Shown one piece after another: positions 10,066 through 22,371 of a stretch of 64,000 nucleotides of DNA. Origin of the DNA: Luzula sylvatica. Lineage: Eukaryota; Streptophyta; Magnoliopsida; Poales; Juncaceae. The notes beneath the pieces were generated by a model, which did not search any database, was not told the DNA's origin, and was given only the letters and a program-made list of their open reading frames with translations. The position numbers were made by a program, and so were the translations under genes. The stretch covers positions 47,889,415-47,953,414 of the forward strand of contig OX326961.1 of assembly GCA_946800325.1 (NCBI GenBank). The letters are read 5' to 3'. Each line of letters starts with the position of its first letter. Position 1 is the stretch's first letter.

Positions 10066-13000
10066 ATGGAGGCGGCCGGTCCGCCGTGGGATTGGGTGGC
10101 GGAGCACACGAAGATCTCTCTCAAAGAAGGTCGTTCGGCAGAGGAATGGGCGGCGCACTTGTTGGCGGCAGGTCCGCCATGGTGGTCGCCGGAAATGACC
10201 TTACTGTTGGCGTCGGATATTTGTGGAAATGGGCATGCGCCCATTGCTTGGAAGTATGCTGAGAGGGCTCTGGCCTGTGGGCTGGCTTCTCCTATGCTTC
10301 TCTTCTCTCTTCTCTCTGTCAGGTTGGGATGAATTTCTTTTTTCCTTCCCCCATTACCGTTTTAAGATTTTCATTTTTGTCGAAACCAAAGATTAGCATA
10401 ATGGCTTTTTATAATGGTACATAAAGGTATCAAGCTGGTATGGTACACAAAAGATTAGCATAATGTTTTGACTACTGAACCTGAAATTAAATTATGAACT
10501 ACTTTTGTTTGAAAGTCTGGAATATTTATGTATTTACTTTATCTTTTGGGTTTTTAAGGATAATTCCAAATCGGGCGTCGAGGCCTTCAGCTTATAGGCT
10601 TTATTTGGAACTGTTACTCAGACATGGATTTTCGTTTTCATCCGAAACCAAAGCATCGAACTTTAAAAGGTAACCCCTCTTTCTTGTAGCCCTACATTAT
10701 CATGAAATTGCAAAAAAGCCCTTCCATTGTCAATTTTGAAAAAATGCTTTATTAATTTTCTTGCTTATTATGCAGAATTACGGTGCTAATAGACGAAAAT
10801 CTTAATCTCTTGAAAACATTTGGTTTTCAAGCTTGTGACACGGGAGTATTTATCATGTTATATCTCATTTGCATTATGTGGCAGCTAATCGATGCTTCAT
10901 TAGATGATGAAGGCTTATTGGATCTTACAAATAATGATCAAAATCCTTTATGGCCTATTAAATCACATCATCATGAAATTCTCGAAGGTAAATTTAATGT
11001 AATTTGAACTACTTTATAGTTAAAATGACGTTGATTTGAGCACTTTGGTATCTTGGTTGAGTCTGAATAGTTGCATTGGACTGTTATATCATTGGATCGA
11101 ATATACTGGGTACATGTAAATACGACATACATAAGAAGTAAATTGAATTCGTGACTAATATGAGGCGTTATATTGAATTAATTAGGTGATTGCAAAATAG
11201 AGAAAAGTGAAATGTTGAAGAAGATAAACACTTCCATTGCAATTGAGATGATTGGGCATTTCCTTTCTCACAAAGTAATCTATAGTCTCCTCTCATTGGC
11301 TCATGAAAACATGTATGCACTTTTTATTATTGCTTTTAATTAGTCGATAAATTAATTGTTATTATTATGGATAGATTAATTTATTGTTTGACTTCAAAAA
11401 TAAAATTTCTGAACATTTCTCCAAGAACAAAAAAATATTTACAGTCTTAACAATATATAATATGTCTTTAATCAATTTTCAGGCCTGATCAATGTGGAGC
11501 CATGATAAATCATTTGCAAATTCTCGCTTCAAACTCACTTTCATTAAGGAATTCTCCTAAGTGTTTTGAGGTGTTTAAGAACTTTGTACAAGATAATACT
11601 TCTCGAGCATTCAAACCTAAAAGATTTCAAAAGTTCAACAAAAACTTAATTGAGCCTTGTTCAAGTAGCTCTACTTCATGGATTCCAATTGATATGTATT
11701 TGGAGGATTGCATTGATGGGTCCGTGGCTTCTACAAATTCTATAGAAATATTAAGTGGTAAATTTTTTGTTATTCAAATTGTGTTACAATGATCATTTTT
11801 TTTCTTTCCTAATTAGACCACTTTATAAAACTCCTCACCCTATAAAATGACAAATACAATGTCTACCATCATAAATATAGGAAATATCACATGCAACCCT
11901 ACAAAGGTTGAAAAAATTCATTTTTTTGTACCTTTTGAAGTATATATTTGAACTTGTTTTTTTTTCTTAATTAGGTTTAATAAAGGCACTTCAAGCAATT
12001 AATCGTTCTACATGGCACGATGCTTTTTTAGCCCTTTGGATCGCATCCCTTAGGCTCGTGCAAAGAGTATGTTTTATTTCCGTTTGCAATGCATTTCCAA
12101 TGCAAAAATTTGAAACAATATCATGTATACCCATAAAAGCAATAAATAATATATACCCTCGCAAAACATAGAAAAAGATATCATGTATACCCATAAAAGC
12201 AATAAATAATATATACCCTCGCAAAACATAGAAAAAGATATCATGTATAACCCTATAAAGAAGCTAGACGATATCACATAATGACCTATTTTCGTTCTTC
12301 CCTAGTTTTAGTTATTAGTAGAAGAGGACATTCTAAGAAAAGGGTATATTTCCCATGTTCATTTAAATGCATTCATATATTTCATTATTAAATAGAGGTA
12401 TATATGAAATTTCCCTACTTTGAACAGGAAAGAGAGCCAGTGGAGGGGCCGGTACCGCGGCTAGAAACTCGACTCAGCATGCTTCTCTCAATCACGCCTC
12501 TGTCAATATCAAATATAATCGAAGAAAACAACAACGAAACTCAAACAAATATGAGGAATGATTTGGTTTCTAGTTTACAAATACTCGGGGACTATGAGAG
12601 TTTGCTCGTACCACCTCCTTCAGATATTTTCACCGCTAATCAAGCCGCTTTTAAGGCCATGAATTTTGTTTCGGGTCGAAATGTTGTTAATGGGTGTATT
12701 GATGGTGTCAATCTGCATAAGTTGGGTATAAATTGTTGTAAGTTTTATTTTTCGATTTATTTTTTCTGGGAAAAATCCGTAACTTTGTCAATATTAAAAA
12801 AAACCCTACTTCTAACTTTCCGTTTTAAAAAAGACCCCCATTTTGCAACAATATACAAATAATGGTAAATAATAGATAAACAGTTAGTTATTTGTTTTTT
12901 ATGTATTTGAAATGTATTTGTACATTATTTATCTGTTGTGAGTTGGGATTATTTTGAACATGAAAAGTTACAAGTAGGATTATTTTTAAATATTCCAAAA

Positions 13001-16000
13001 GTTCGAATTTTTTTTCTAAAAGTACTAATAAATAATAGGATGCTTTGATTTTTTCCTTTTTCGGCATATTTTCATGTAAACCCTTACAAAGTTGGTTTTT
13101 ATCATTGATATCCGTGCAAAATGGGCGATATCATATATTTTTCTCCTTCTATTATTTGCTTTAGAAGATCTTTTATCATTTTTTTATCAATTGTAGGAGG
13201 ATTAATTTTAGGCATAATTTAAAAAATAGCAGGATTATTTTGCAAGGATATCGAGTTTAGGGTTTATTTAGTGTTTAAAGACCTCTATAGTAAACATTTC
13301 TTTTCTTTTGTTCTTTTACAGATGGGAATATGAGACATTTAATTGTCGAATCGTGTATTTCGAGAGGATTATTGGATACATCAGCATACTTTTGGCCAGG
13401 CTACATAAAACATAATAACTCAAATCAAATTCCAAATTCAATTTCGAATCAAATGCCAAGCTGGCATAGTTTCATGAGAGGAGCTCCTTTGACTCAATCA
13501 CTTGCCAATGTTTTGGCCTCAATTCCGGCCTCGAGGTGTGTACTTAATCAGATAACAATAATAATAATAATAATAATTTCTCAATTGAGGGTTAAATTAT
13601 TGATTCCAAATTGGGTCAAAATTGAGGTTTAACTTCGAAATTTTGAAACAATTTCTTGATGAAAGCTTAGCTGAGTTGAAGAAAATATATGAACTGGCCA
13701 TTAATGGCTCTGAAGAAGAAAAGGTTTTTGCTGCATCGATTCTCTGTGGGGCCACTTCAATTTCTGGTTGGAATATTCAGGTTTGTTTTTGCTAATCGTA
13801 CAAAAATTATATATTTCAAACCTTTTCAAATCTCCCCTTGTTTTTCTGAACATTTTGAAAAGGGTTGGAGCCAAATTACAAAATAAATAAAACTTCAATT
13901 TGATTGCTTTTTCTTAAGGAACACACGGTTAATTTTGTGATAAAGCTTCTCTCACCTCCTGTACCAGAAGACTATACCGGTACAGAGAGCCATTTGATAA
14001 ATCACGGTGCAATGCTCAATGCTATTCTCACTGGAATTTCCTCTGTGGATTGTGTCAAGGTTTTCTCTTTCCATGGCATGGTAATCAACTCTAAAACACA
14101 AAAATATATTCTCCAATTTTATTTTATTTTAAATTTTTTTATTGTATAATCCAGGTACCAGAATTAGCAGCATCATTAATGGCTATATGCGAAATATTCG
14201 GTTCAATTTCCCCAACAAATTCTAGTTTCTCAGTCCACAATGTATTCTCAAACGCATTCATTCTCTTGATGCGGTTATGGAAATTTAACCACCCACCCAT
14301 CGAATATTGCATAATGGGCGAAGCAGCCCCTGTTGGCTCCCAATTAACCCCCGAATATCTTTTAATATTACGAAACAACAAAAATATTAACAATGATAAT
14401 ATTTTTGTGGACTCGTTTCCAAAGTTGAAGCTATGGTATAGACAACACCAAGCTTGTTTGGCCTCGACGTTATCGGGTATAATTAACGGTACGCCCGTAA
14501 GTAAAAACGTGGACGATATTTTGAATATGATGTTTAGGAAGATTAATCGAGGAGGAAACTTAAGTAATAGTGGGAGTTTGAGTAGTAATACTTGTTCAAA
14601 TAATAATGGGAGTGAAGTTATGAATCATATGAGTCATGTAATTTGTTCTTGGCCTAAGTTACCGGCTTGGGATATATTAGAAGCGGTACCGTTTATTGCT
14701 GACGCAGCACTTACTGCTTGCTCCCACGGGAGATTATCTCCAAGAGAATTGGCTACAGGTAACAAATCCTAATTTTATGGGATATTTCAAAAAAACCTAA
14801 CATATTAAAATTTCCTAATTTTGTGGGAGATACTTCTTTATTATTTTAGGGCTTAAAGATTTAGCAGATTATTTGCCTGCGTCGTTGGCGTCGATAATAA
14901 GTTACTTTTCGGCTGAAGTGACGCGTGGCGTTTGGAAACCGGCTTTCATGAACGGAACGGACTGGCCGAGCCCAGGTGCAAATTTAGCAATAGTTGAGGA
15001 GCAAATAAATAAAATTGTTGGGGCCACTGGGGTTAACGTTCCCAGTCTCGTAGCAGGTACAAAACATCAAAAATATCAAAAATATCATGTATTCCCATCT
15101 TTAGAATTCTTTTAACAATTACGAAATTTCCTATATGTATATAATAGGTACAACTTCTGCGGCCACGCTTCCGTTACCATTAGCGGCATTCGTGAGCCTC
15201 ACAATAACTTACAAACTGGACAAGGCATCTCAACTCTTCCTCAACCTCGCGGGGCCCGCAATGGAGAACCTCGCGGTGAGTTGTCCTTGGCCGAGCATGC
15301 CTATAGTCGCGGCGTTGTGGACTCAAAAAGTCAAGAGATGGAGCGACTTCTTGATTTTCTCCGCGTCTCGGACTGTGTTTCATCATAACCATGATGCGGT
15401 CGTTCAGCTTTTGAGAAGTTGTTTCGTGGCGGCGTTAGGGTTTCCTGATTCATCTCCTGGTATTGGTGGAGTTGGAAGCCTTCTAGGTTAGCAAAATTTA
15501 TCTTTTTTTTGTTGAATCAAGTATGTTTGGGGAATTCTCAAAAAAATCCCAACTTTTCTGAAAATTTTAAAAATCCCCCAACTTTTTGGATATTTCGAAC
15601 AAACCCCTCTAAACAACGTTTCATTTTCATTCACATAAGGGGTTAAATATAACATTGAATGATAAAATACCCTGCTATATTACATATGTAATTTTATTAA
15701 ACTTATTTTTGTATTTTTTATTAATTTAAAAATCCCCATTAATATTTTTTGTCATATACTAATTTAAAATGAGAGACTGTTATATTTATATAATTTTGAT
15801 ATTTCATTTATCATATATTTTTAAACCTATCATCTAGTAATAAAAAAAAAAATTAACTATAGAGAAAAATTATGCATCTTGCAGTTATCTTGGAAAAAGA
15901 TTTTATTTTAGTAGCTAGTTTTATTGTTCATTCATTGTTAATAAAATATAAATGAACATTAAACCAGCAACTAAAATAGTATTTTTCCACCAAGATATTT

Positions 16001-17289
16001 TTTGCCGAAATTGGTTAGCAACTAAGTTCTTCCAAAAATTATGCAACTTGATAATATATAGTGGCAGAAGAATACAATTTTAGCAGTTAGTTTTAAGATT
16101 CATTCATTGTTAATAATAACCAGATGCTAATGTAGTATTATTTTGGCTGCTAGTTTTAATTTCAAAAACTAGTTTTAATTTTAGCGGCTACATTTTTTAA
16201 CAACTAATGAACATTGAAAAACTAACGGCTAGAATTATATTTTTGAACCAAGATATTTTCAATGTTCATAAATTTTTTACGTTGTTTATTTTTTATATTA
16301 TTATTAATAAAAAAAGTATCAAAATGGGTTTAGTGAAATTAAATATGGAATATAGAGGGGTTTCTGGTCCAATTTTTTTTTATACTATCCAATGTTAGAT
16401 TTAATCTTTATAGGAGGTAAATGGAAATGAAATTTTGTTCAGGGGGGATTTTTTTTAATTTTGCGAGAAGTTAGAATTTTTTTTAGAATTCCCAAATATA
16501 TTTTATCTAACAATTTTTATTTCTATAGGTCATGGATTTGGATCCCATTTCTCAGGCGGCCTGTCGCCCGTTGCACCCGGTATTCTCTATCTTCGGAGTT
16601 TTCGTTGCATAAAAAATTGTATAATACTCGCCGAAGAGATTCTCTCTCTCCTCATACTCTCTGTCAAAGAAATATCAGAAACACTAATAGACAAAAGAAA
16701 TCTTATAAACAAAACCAAGCATAAAGCACGATATAACCAATCCTCTCTTCACTCCGCAATGGGCCGAGTTAAAGATGTGGCGGCTCTCGGTGCGAGTATC
16801 GTGTGGCTATCGGGAGGGTCCGGTTTGGTCCAAACCCTAATTCAAGAAATGCTCCCTTCTTGGTTTTTGTCTATACAAAACTTGGACCAAGGAGGAGAGA
16901 GAGGAAGAATAGTGTACCATTTAGGAGGCCACGCATTAGCATATTTAGCGGTTTATTCTGGCATGTTTGCTTGGGGAATTGACAACATACCGTTATCAAA
17001 ACGTAGACAAAGGGTTTTGAGATCACATTTCGAATTTATAGGAAGGGCTTTGGAAGGGAGGATTACTATTGGTTGCGAGTTAGGGCTTTGGAGAGCGTAT
17101 GTGTTGGGGTTTTTAGGGTTGGTGATTGAGTGTGCGCCTTGTTGGGTGAGAGATGTGGGGTTGGAAGGGTTGAAACGGGTTGCTAACGGGTTGAGGAGGT
17201 GGAATGAGGAAGAACTTGCTTTGTCTTTGTTAAGAAGAGGAGGAAAAGAGGCCATGGGAGTAGCTTCCGAGTTTATTTTGTCTAGTTGA
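10066..17289 (+). CDS. MED33: Mediator complex tail subunit MED33 (REF4/RFR1 family), 14 exons, 1261 aa
   Basis: Exons: 10066-10322, 10559-10669, 10776-10987, 11186-11312, 11483-11757, 11975-12066, 12428-12737, 13322-13535, 13666-13780, 13919-14080, 14155-14758, 14850-15056, 15148-15486 and 16529-17289, summing to 3786 nt in a single open frame. Recognisable family blocks in order: WKYAERALACGLASPMLL, RIIPNRASRPSAYRLYLELL, WQLIDASLDDEGLL, STWHDAFLALWIASLRLVQR, GNMRHLIVESCISRGLLDTS, ASILCGATSISGWNIQEH, FGSISPTNSSFSVHNVFSNA, PAFMNGTDWPSPGANL, and the C-terminal GHALAYLAVYSGMFAWGI. MED33 proteins are plant-specific tail subunits of Mediator; in Arabidopsis MED33A/B restrain phenylpropanoid biosynthesis. 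The length is close to that of known members. No frame breaks; introns 6, 7 and 13 carry repeats. Confidence 0.94.
12119..12255. repeat. Exact 60-bp tandem duplication in MED33 intron 6
   Basis: Bases 12121-12180 and 12181-12240 are identical, and a third unit begins at 12241 before diverging. Each unit starts with TCATGTATACCCATAAAAGC. The identity of the two copies points to a recent slippage or unequal exchange event. Confidence 0.92.
12768..13020. mobile_element. MITE in MED33 intron 7
   Basis: The left arm (AAAAATCCGTAACTTTGTC, then AAAACCCTACTTCTAACTTT) and the reverse complement of the right arm (AATCCTACTTGTAACTTTTC) align over about 60 bp, giving a roughly 250-bp element with long terminal inverted repeats and no coding capacity. 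Wording is related to the larger element in intron 13 of the same gene. Target duplication not resolved. Confidence 0.6.
15530..16495. mobile_element. About 1-kb foldback/MITE element filling MED33 intron 13
   Basis: Left end TTTGGGGAATTCTCAAAAAA and right end AGAATTCCCAAA are inverted, and similarity continues inward for about 130 bp (TTTCATTTTCATTCACAT versus the reverse complement of the ATGGAAATGAAAT region near 16420). Inside lies another palindromic unit: TATCTTGG near 15892 faces CCAAGATAT near 15992 with matching arms, and a related half sits at 16200-16260. The structure is a MITE nested in a MITE. It accounts for nearly all of the intron (15487-16528), the longest in this gene. Confidence 0.65.
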
Positions 17290-17606
17290 TAATGATCAAT
17301 ATATTTTTGTATAGGAAAAATCAAATAATCAATGTATTGTGTATATATGGAATTTGTGTGTGATGTGTGTGTGTGTCCGTGTGTGTGTGAGGTTGGTATG
17401 TAATTATTATACATGTTGTTTAGTTTCGTGGTAGCCTTCGACGCCTCGTAATTGTTAAACATGAATTAACAACTAAAACTGGCTTTAAGATGATAAGTTG
17501 GGATTTATACATAAGGGGCACATATTGATTGTGATTGTAAATTACTACTAGTGTGTATCCTTGCTCCGCGTTGTTCAGGAAAATAACAATTTTAAATTCA
17601 AAATTT

Positions 17607-17864
17607 ATAGATAATATAAATTCAAGCATATACTCATTTTTTGTTCAACTCTCATGATAGAATAAATCTAGATTATTTATTAGACTAGTTTTATAGATAA
17701 TATAAATTCAAGCATATACTCATTTTTTGTTCAACTCTCATAATAGAATAAATCTAGACTATTAATTAGACTAGTTTTATAGATAATATAAATTCAAGCA
17801 TACACTCATTTTTTGTTCAACTCTCATAATAGAATAAATCTAGACTATTAATTAGACTAGGAGA
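17607..17864. repeat. Three tandem copies of an 86-bp unit
   Basis: Units start at 17607, 17693 and 17779, each beginning ATAGATAATATAAATTCAAG and ending near ATTAGACTAG. Units 2 and 3 are almost identical; unit 1 differs at a few positions. The array ends exactly where the Helitron-like terminus at 17857 begins. Confidence 0.9.
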
Positions 17865-19275
17865 ATACTCTCGTTACGCGGCGAGCATGTAAATTATGTT
17901 TTTCATTGTAATACAATTATATATTTGTATGATAATACTAATAATATCATCTTAAAATAAAATTATTTGAATTCATTTATCTATGATTATTCATATGTTA
18001 CACAATTATTTTACATTATGATAACAAAAAATTCCATTTTTTTAATCAAATAATAATATTCATATTAGTGTCATTATATAATAATATATAAGAATAACAT
18101 ATAATACAATTTTACGAAAAATGTAACAACAAATATTATATCATTGTTCATAATATTTCATACAATATCAAATATTAAAATAATGAATCACACAACATAT
18201 GTAGTAACACATTATTAATTATATATAGTAATAATTTTTATTGATTCAAATGTCATGAAAAAATATAAAATAATATAAAACTTAATAGTGGAAGTAATTT
18301 AATAAATAATATCAAATTTAATTTATAATAAACATAAATACAAATTATTTTATATCATATGATTTTTTTTATTTTTTATTTTGTAAAATAACAATACAAT
18401 TTGATAGGTGTTTACGAGTTTAAAAAGTTATTTAGATGGATAAACTTTTTTTAATTCTATTATTTTTGACAAAAAATGGTCTGCTTAAAAACACAAATAT
18501 AATCTACTTAGTATTATATGAGATTCTTATTGTTATAATTTAAAAAAAATAAATAATAATACTGAAAAATTCTATTATGCAATTAAAATTATTAAAAATA
18601 TATTATGTAAATGTGTATTTTTTTTTGCATTGTATTTTCTTACATAATATCTTTACAAATTAAAATTATGAAAAATGGTATGTATGAACTATGCCAATAT
18701 GGAAGTCAAAATAAAGAGAAAAATAAAATGAATATATTTGATGGGTTTATAAAATTAAATTTCCAAAATAATACTAATATATGTTGTATTTTTTATAATA
18801 TTACATATTAAATTATTAGTATTTCATATATAAACTTTTCATATTTCATTACATTCACATTTGATTATATAATCTTATGTGAAATGTTAAACAATTGATT
18901 AGACTTGGTCTAATTTGATTCTAACCAATAATAATAGTCCACGTCATTAACGTATGATGATGTCGATTTTTAAGAATATTTGAAACATGGTGAAAAATAA
19001 TAACATATAAATGACTACACAAAATATGATCTTCAAAAAATCTAACAAAAAATTAATGATTGAGATTAAACCACATCACTATATCTAATGGTTCAAATTA
19101 ATACTTAAAAATAATAATACAAAATGCATGTCTTAAATTATCAAATATAATATTAATGCATATAATGAAGCCACATCACACAATCTAATGGTTAATAATC
19201 AAGATAAGAATGATGATGTCGTTTCTTGAGGAGGCTCAAAGATAGATGCAAAATAAGGAGGTGGGTTAATTATCA
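17857..19275 (-). mobile_element. Helitron-like non-autonomous element, family 2
   Basis: On the minus strand it ends GCTCGCCGCGTAACGAG, then GTATTCTCCTAG at 17857, preceded on the plus strand by A. A GC-rich palindrome about 11-12 nt from a CTAG terminus is the usual 3' end of a Helitron. The rest is AT-rich and non-coding. The sequence 17857-18910 reappears inverted at about 50080-51126. The other end, near GAGGAGGCTCAAAGATAG (19230-19275), resembles the far end of the family-1 elements. The 5' terminus is not resolved. Confidence 0.6.
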
Positions 19276-19575
19276 AGTTAGTATGAATTTATTTTGAATG
19301 ATCTAGAGTATATTTATTAGAAAAGCTGAACGTAAAAATGATGCATCATATAAATGCTCATATTCCATTTTTTTTTTTTGTGATCATAAATGATGAAATA
19401 TTTTATCTTTTAGATTTCAGAATGGTTTTTATTTTATAGAGGGTTTGACGTTTTCTAAGAATGACAATGAGATTACAACCGAAACAAATGTACGTTAAGG
19501 ATGGACTTATGTTTTATTTCATGTCTTATGACTTGTTTGGATGCTCAAGGAAACTTAAGTATTATTTAGTTTAGG

Positions 19576-20060
19576 AAAAATATCCAAAATTATTATTTTT
19601 TTTGAAAAGAACCTGGAGCACGAAGCGTGCTCTTTTGATTCTTTATTGATTAATATATAATATTAAAGTTATATGTAATGCCATTTCGGCAGCTATGTTT
19701 TACAATTTTTCCAAAAGTGCGCTAATTCTAAAATTTCATTTGCTAATAAAATTGGCATTTTAGCCTTCTTATTAAAAATTCTATTGTTGCGCTCTTTCCA
19801 AATGGTCCAGACAGCTGCCGCCCATGATACGGTTGTTTCTTTCATCTTATCTTCTTTTGTGCTTTTGGTGTCTCCGTGTAGTTCATTCCAAAGGTCGATG
19901 ATTGTTGTTGCACGTATTCGAGGCAATTGAATTCGTCGGTAACAATTAGTTGTATAGGAACAGGATGTGAATAGGTGATTTGCATCTTCAAGTTCATCAC
20001 TGCAGAAGACACAAGATGGTGGATTATTACTATAGCTAATTTGGATCTCTTTTAGGAAAT
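19576..20060 (-). mobile_element. 5'-truncated LINE (non-LTR retrotransposon) 3' end with zf-RVT fragment
   Basis: The minus-strand frame from about 20055 to 19693 encodes CVFCSDELEDANHLFTSC and, further on, WTIWKERNNRIFNKKA, the zinc-binding C-terminal domain that follows reverse transcriptase in plant LINEs. An A-rich tail lies at the plus-strand poly-T near 19590-19602. AAGTATTATTT occurs on both sides (19557-19567 and 20063-20073), an 11-bp direct repeat consistent with a target-site duplication. Endonuclease and RT are absent, as in a typical 5'-truncated LINE insert. Confidence 0.8.
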
Positions 20061-20147
20061 ACAAGTATTATTTTTGGATTAGGATTTTCAAGTATTTTTG
20101 TATACAAATTTCCTCTAAACTATTTTCCCTTATATATTCCTTAAAAC

Positions 20148-20822
20148 TAGGGCTGCAACTTTAGCTCGTGGCTCGTGGCTCGTGGCTCGCTCGAGCTCGA
20201 CTCGATAATAGTTCGATAATAGCTCGCTCGATATTAACTCGAAATTAAACGAGCCGAGCCGAGCTAGCTCGAACGCTTATTGAGCCGAGCTTGAGCCAGA
20301 CTCAGCTCGCTCGTATTAAGCTCGAAAAGAATTTGAGCTCGATTTAAAAAATTAAATATTTTTATCATAATTAATTCATATTATATAGATTGTTGTAATT
20401 AGAAAATTTTATAAAGAAAAACTTTATCTCCATAATAATTCCAAGTCAGGTTACAATTTAGGCCCTAAAAAAAAATATTAACTAAGGAAGACAAATTAAT
20501 AATACCAAGTCCAAATCCTATTTTTTTATGATTTGTGTTGTATGTTTGATTTATTACTGTTACGTTTTAAGATAGTCTGGTATTTATAATATTTTTTGTT
20601 TATTCGCGATTATTACAATTTTTTTAATTAAAATTCAAGTTATTTTCTTAGTTGAGCTACTGTTGAGCCGAGCCGAGCTAGCTCGAATTAGAACGAGCCG
20701 AGCTTGAGCTTGACTTTTTAGCTCGAACCATAATTCTAAACGAGCCGAGCCAACTCGAGTAAGTTGCGAGCCGAGCTTGAGCTTGGCACAGCTCGCTCGA
20801 GCTCGGCTCGTTTGCATCCCTA
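20148..20822. mobile_element. hAT-type MITE rich in GAGCTCG repeats, perfect 8-bp target duplication
   Basis: Ends TAGGGCTGCAAC (left) and GTTTGCATCCCTA (right) are inverted repeats. CTTAAAAC flanks both sides exactly (20140-20147 and 20823-20830), an 8-bp duplication as made by hAT transposases. The arms are filled with GAGCCGAGCTTGAGC-like repeats in both orientations, giving strong foldback potential. No coding capacity. Confidence 0.88.
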
Positions 20823-21139
20823 CTTAAAACGCATCCAAATTTGTATCATACGTGTTAGTTTAAAACTTCCTTACTTTGTAGTAATACCTATTTTACAATC
20901 CTAATCACTAGAAATATACTATCCCAAACTATAATATTATTGCACATCCAAACAAGCCCTTAGTAATATATATAAACTAGGGTTTTCGGAGCCACAATTA
21001 ACACTCTTTTAATCAATTCAGACTGAAATAAACCCGCCAAAAATGCAGAAATCTTAAAATAAACAAATACAATTGTTAGTATATTAAATAAAAATAACAA
21101 AAAGTAATTAAATAATTAAAGATATAAATTAACCTGCAT

Positions 21140-22222
21140 GGTTTTGCCGTGGCCCATATCATCACCAAGGATGCCTCCAGTTCCTTTTCAATATAAACCC
21201 CAAAGCCAATTAATACCCTCTTTTTGGTGCGGGTATAATTTTGCGTAAACCCGATCCATTAACTTGTAAACTCTCTTTGTCCCTTCTTTATTTCCAATCA
21301 GAGAAATCCTTTTTCAAATCTTCAACCTTTTCATCTACTTTGAAACTATCAAATTCTTTTTCTTTTTCTTGAATTTCTTCTTCCTTTTCGTCGCTGATGT
21401 AAGCGTATTTTGTTTTTCGAGGCACGGTCTTGAAGCTCCCACATTCATCTTGATTATTACCGAAACGCCTTTTGGTGTTAAATTCGTCTTCTTCTACGTC
21501 TTCTTTACTGCTGAAGTATAATTCTTCCTCGGTTTTGCTCTCTTTCTTTGAATGGTTTTCTTTGGTGAGAGAAAGAGATCCTAAACGAAGGGCAAAATCG
21601 TCCATAATGTCTGCTATACTCTCTTCTTTTTCGTCCTGTTATGGGACTGAATCATTAGAGCATCCTTTGCAAAGACGCCTTCGACCAGCTAGTTTAACTC
21701 TCCCCCTCTTGGTTTCTATGTTTTTTAAGAATTAATAAATTTGATTAGAAAATTAGGAGTTTACAGTACACTTTATTTGTGGTTATTTTGTACTTAATTT
21801 CTTGGTAAATTGGAAATTATTGGGGCTGAAGTGCAACACCACAACATGCACAAACGTTTTGAGCATCTTGAAACACAAAACCAGCTAATACAAAGAACAA
21901 TACTGAGGAAATGCGTGCTTGCTTAATGTGCAAAACTAGGGTTTATTAGAATTTTAGAGTATACCTTGATTCGTGGCAAGCAAACCAGTCAAGTTTACCA
22001 ATTCGCCCTCGTTTTCTACAATAAAAAGTAAAAACATATAAAAATTCCATTAATCAAATAAAGGTCATTCCGTAGTTCACCGATATCGCTTCAATCACTA
22101 ATGAAATCAAAACTGTACCTGTGTTAGGGTTTGGATTAGAAGCACTGATCGAGACGGTGTTATGAACCGAGGGTTCTAACGTAACTTTTATTGTTTTAGG
22201 GGTATCGAAGTAAGTTATCATT
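21140..22222 (-). pseudogene. Truncated pseudogene of CHR24/ERCC6-like SNF2 ATPase (5' exons only)
   Basis: Minus-strand reading gives, in order, a start MITYFDTPKTIKVTLEP (from 22222), an exon with ENEGELVNLTGLLATNQ (about 22020-21968), and then AGRRRLCKGCSNDS with MDDFALRLGSLSL (to 21290). It ends with LYPHQKEGINWLWGLY and KGTGGILGDDMGHGKTMQ (to about 21138), the first helicase block of the CHR24-type SNF2 family. Plausible introns are kept, so it is a genomic duplicate, not a retrocopy. It is broken by TAA at 21639-21641, a stop/frame change at 21288-21290 and TGA at 21188-21190. The Walker A is altered (GHGKT for the usual GLGKT), and everything after this exon is missing. Confidence 0.78.
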
Positions 22223-22371
22223 TTGAATAAAATCGCTGCGAGCTGCTATCTTAACAGGTGAGATCCGATATGATTAATGGGTTGTGGGCTGGGTAATAAA
22301 TGTTGAGGAGAGGTAGTTTTTATACTTGGCCTAAGCAGTTAAGAGTTATATACTTATGGGTTGGAATTAAA

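Larger units (their letters stand above)
19530..20960. mobile_element. Possible MITE with GGCTTGTTTGGATG-type ends, carrying nested insertions
   Basis: ACTTGTTTGGATGCTC near 19530 and the reverse complement of CATCCAAACAAGCCCT at 20945-20960 form an imperfect inverted pair. Between them lie a LINE fragment and a hAT MITE, each with its own target duplication, so the outer element would be older than both. Target duplication of the outer element not found. Confidence 0.4.

Noticed and set aside
10008..10244. Minus-strand frame opposite MED33 exon 1
   Set aside because: Complement of a GC-rich coding exon.
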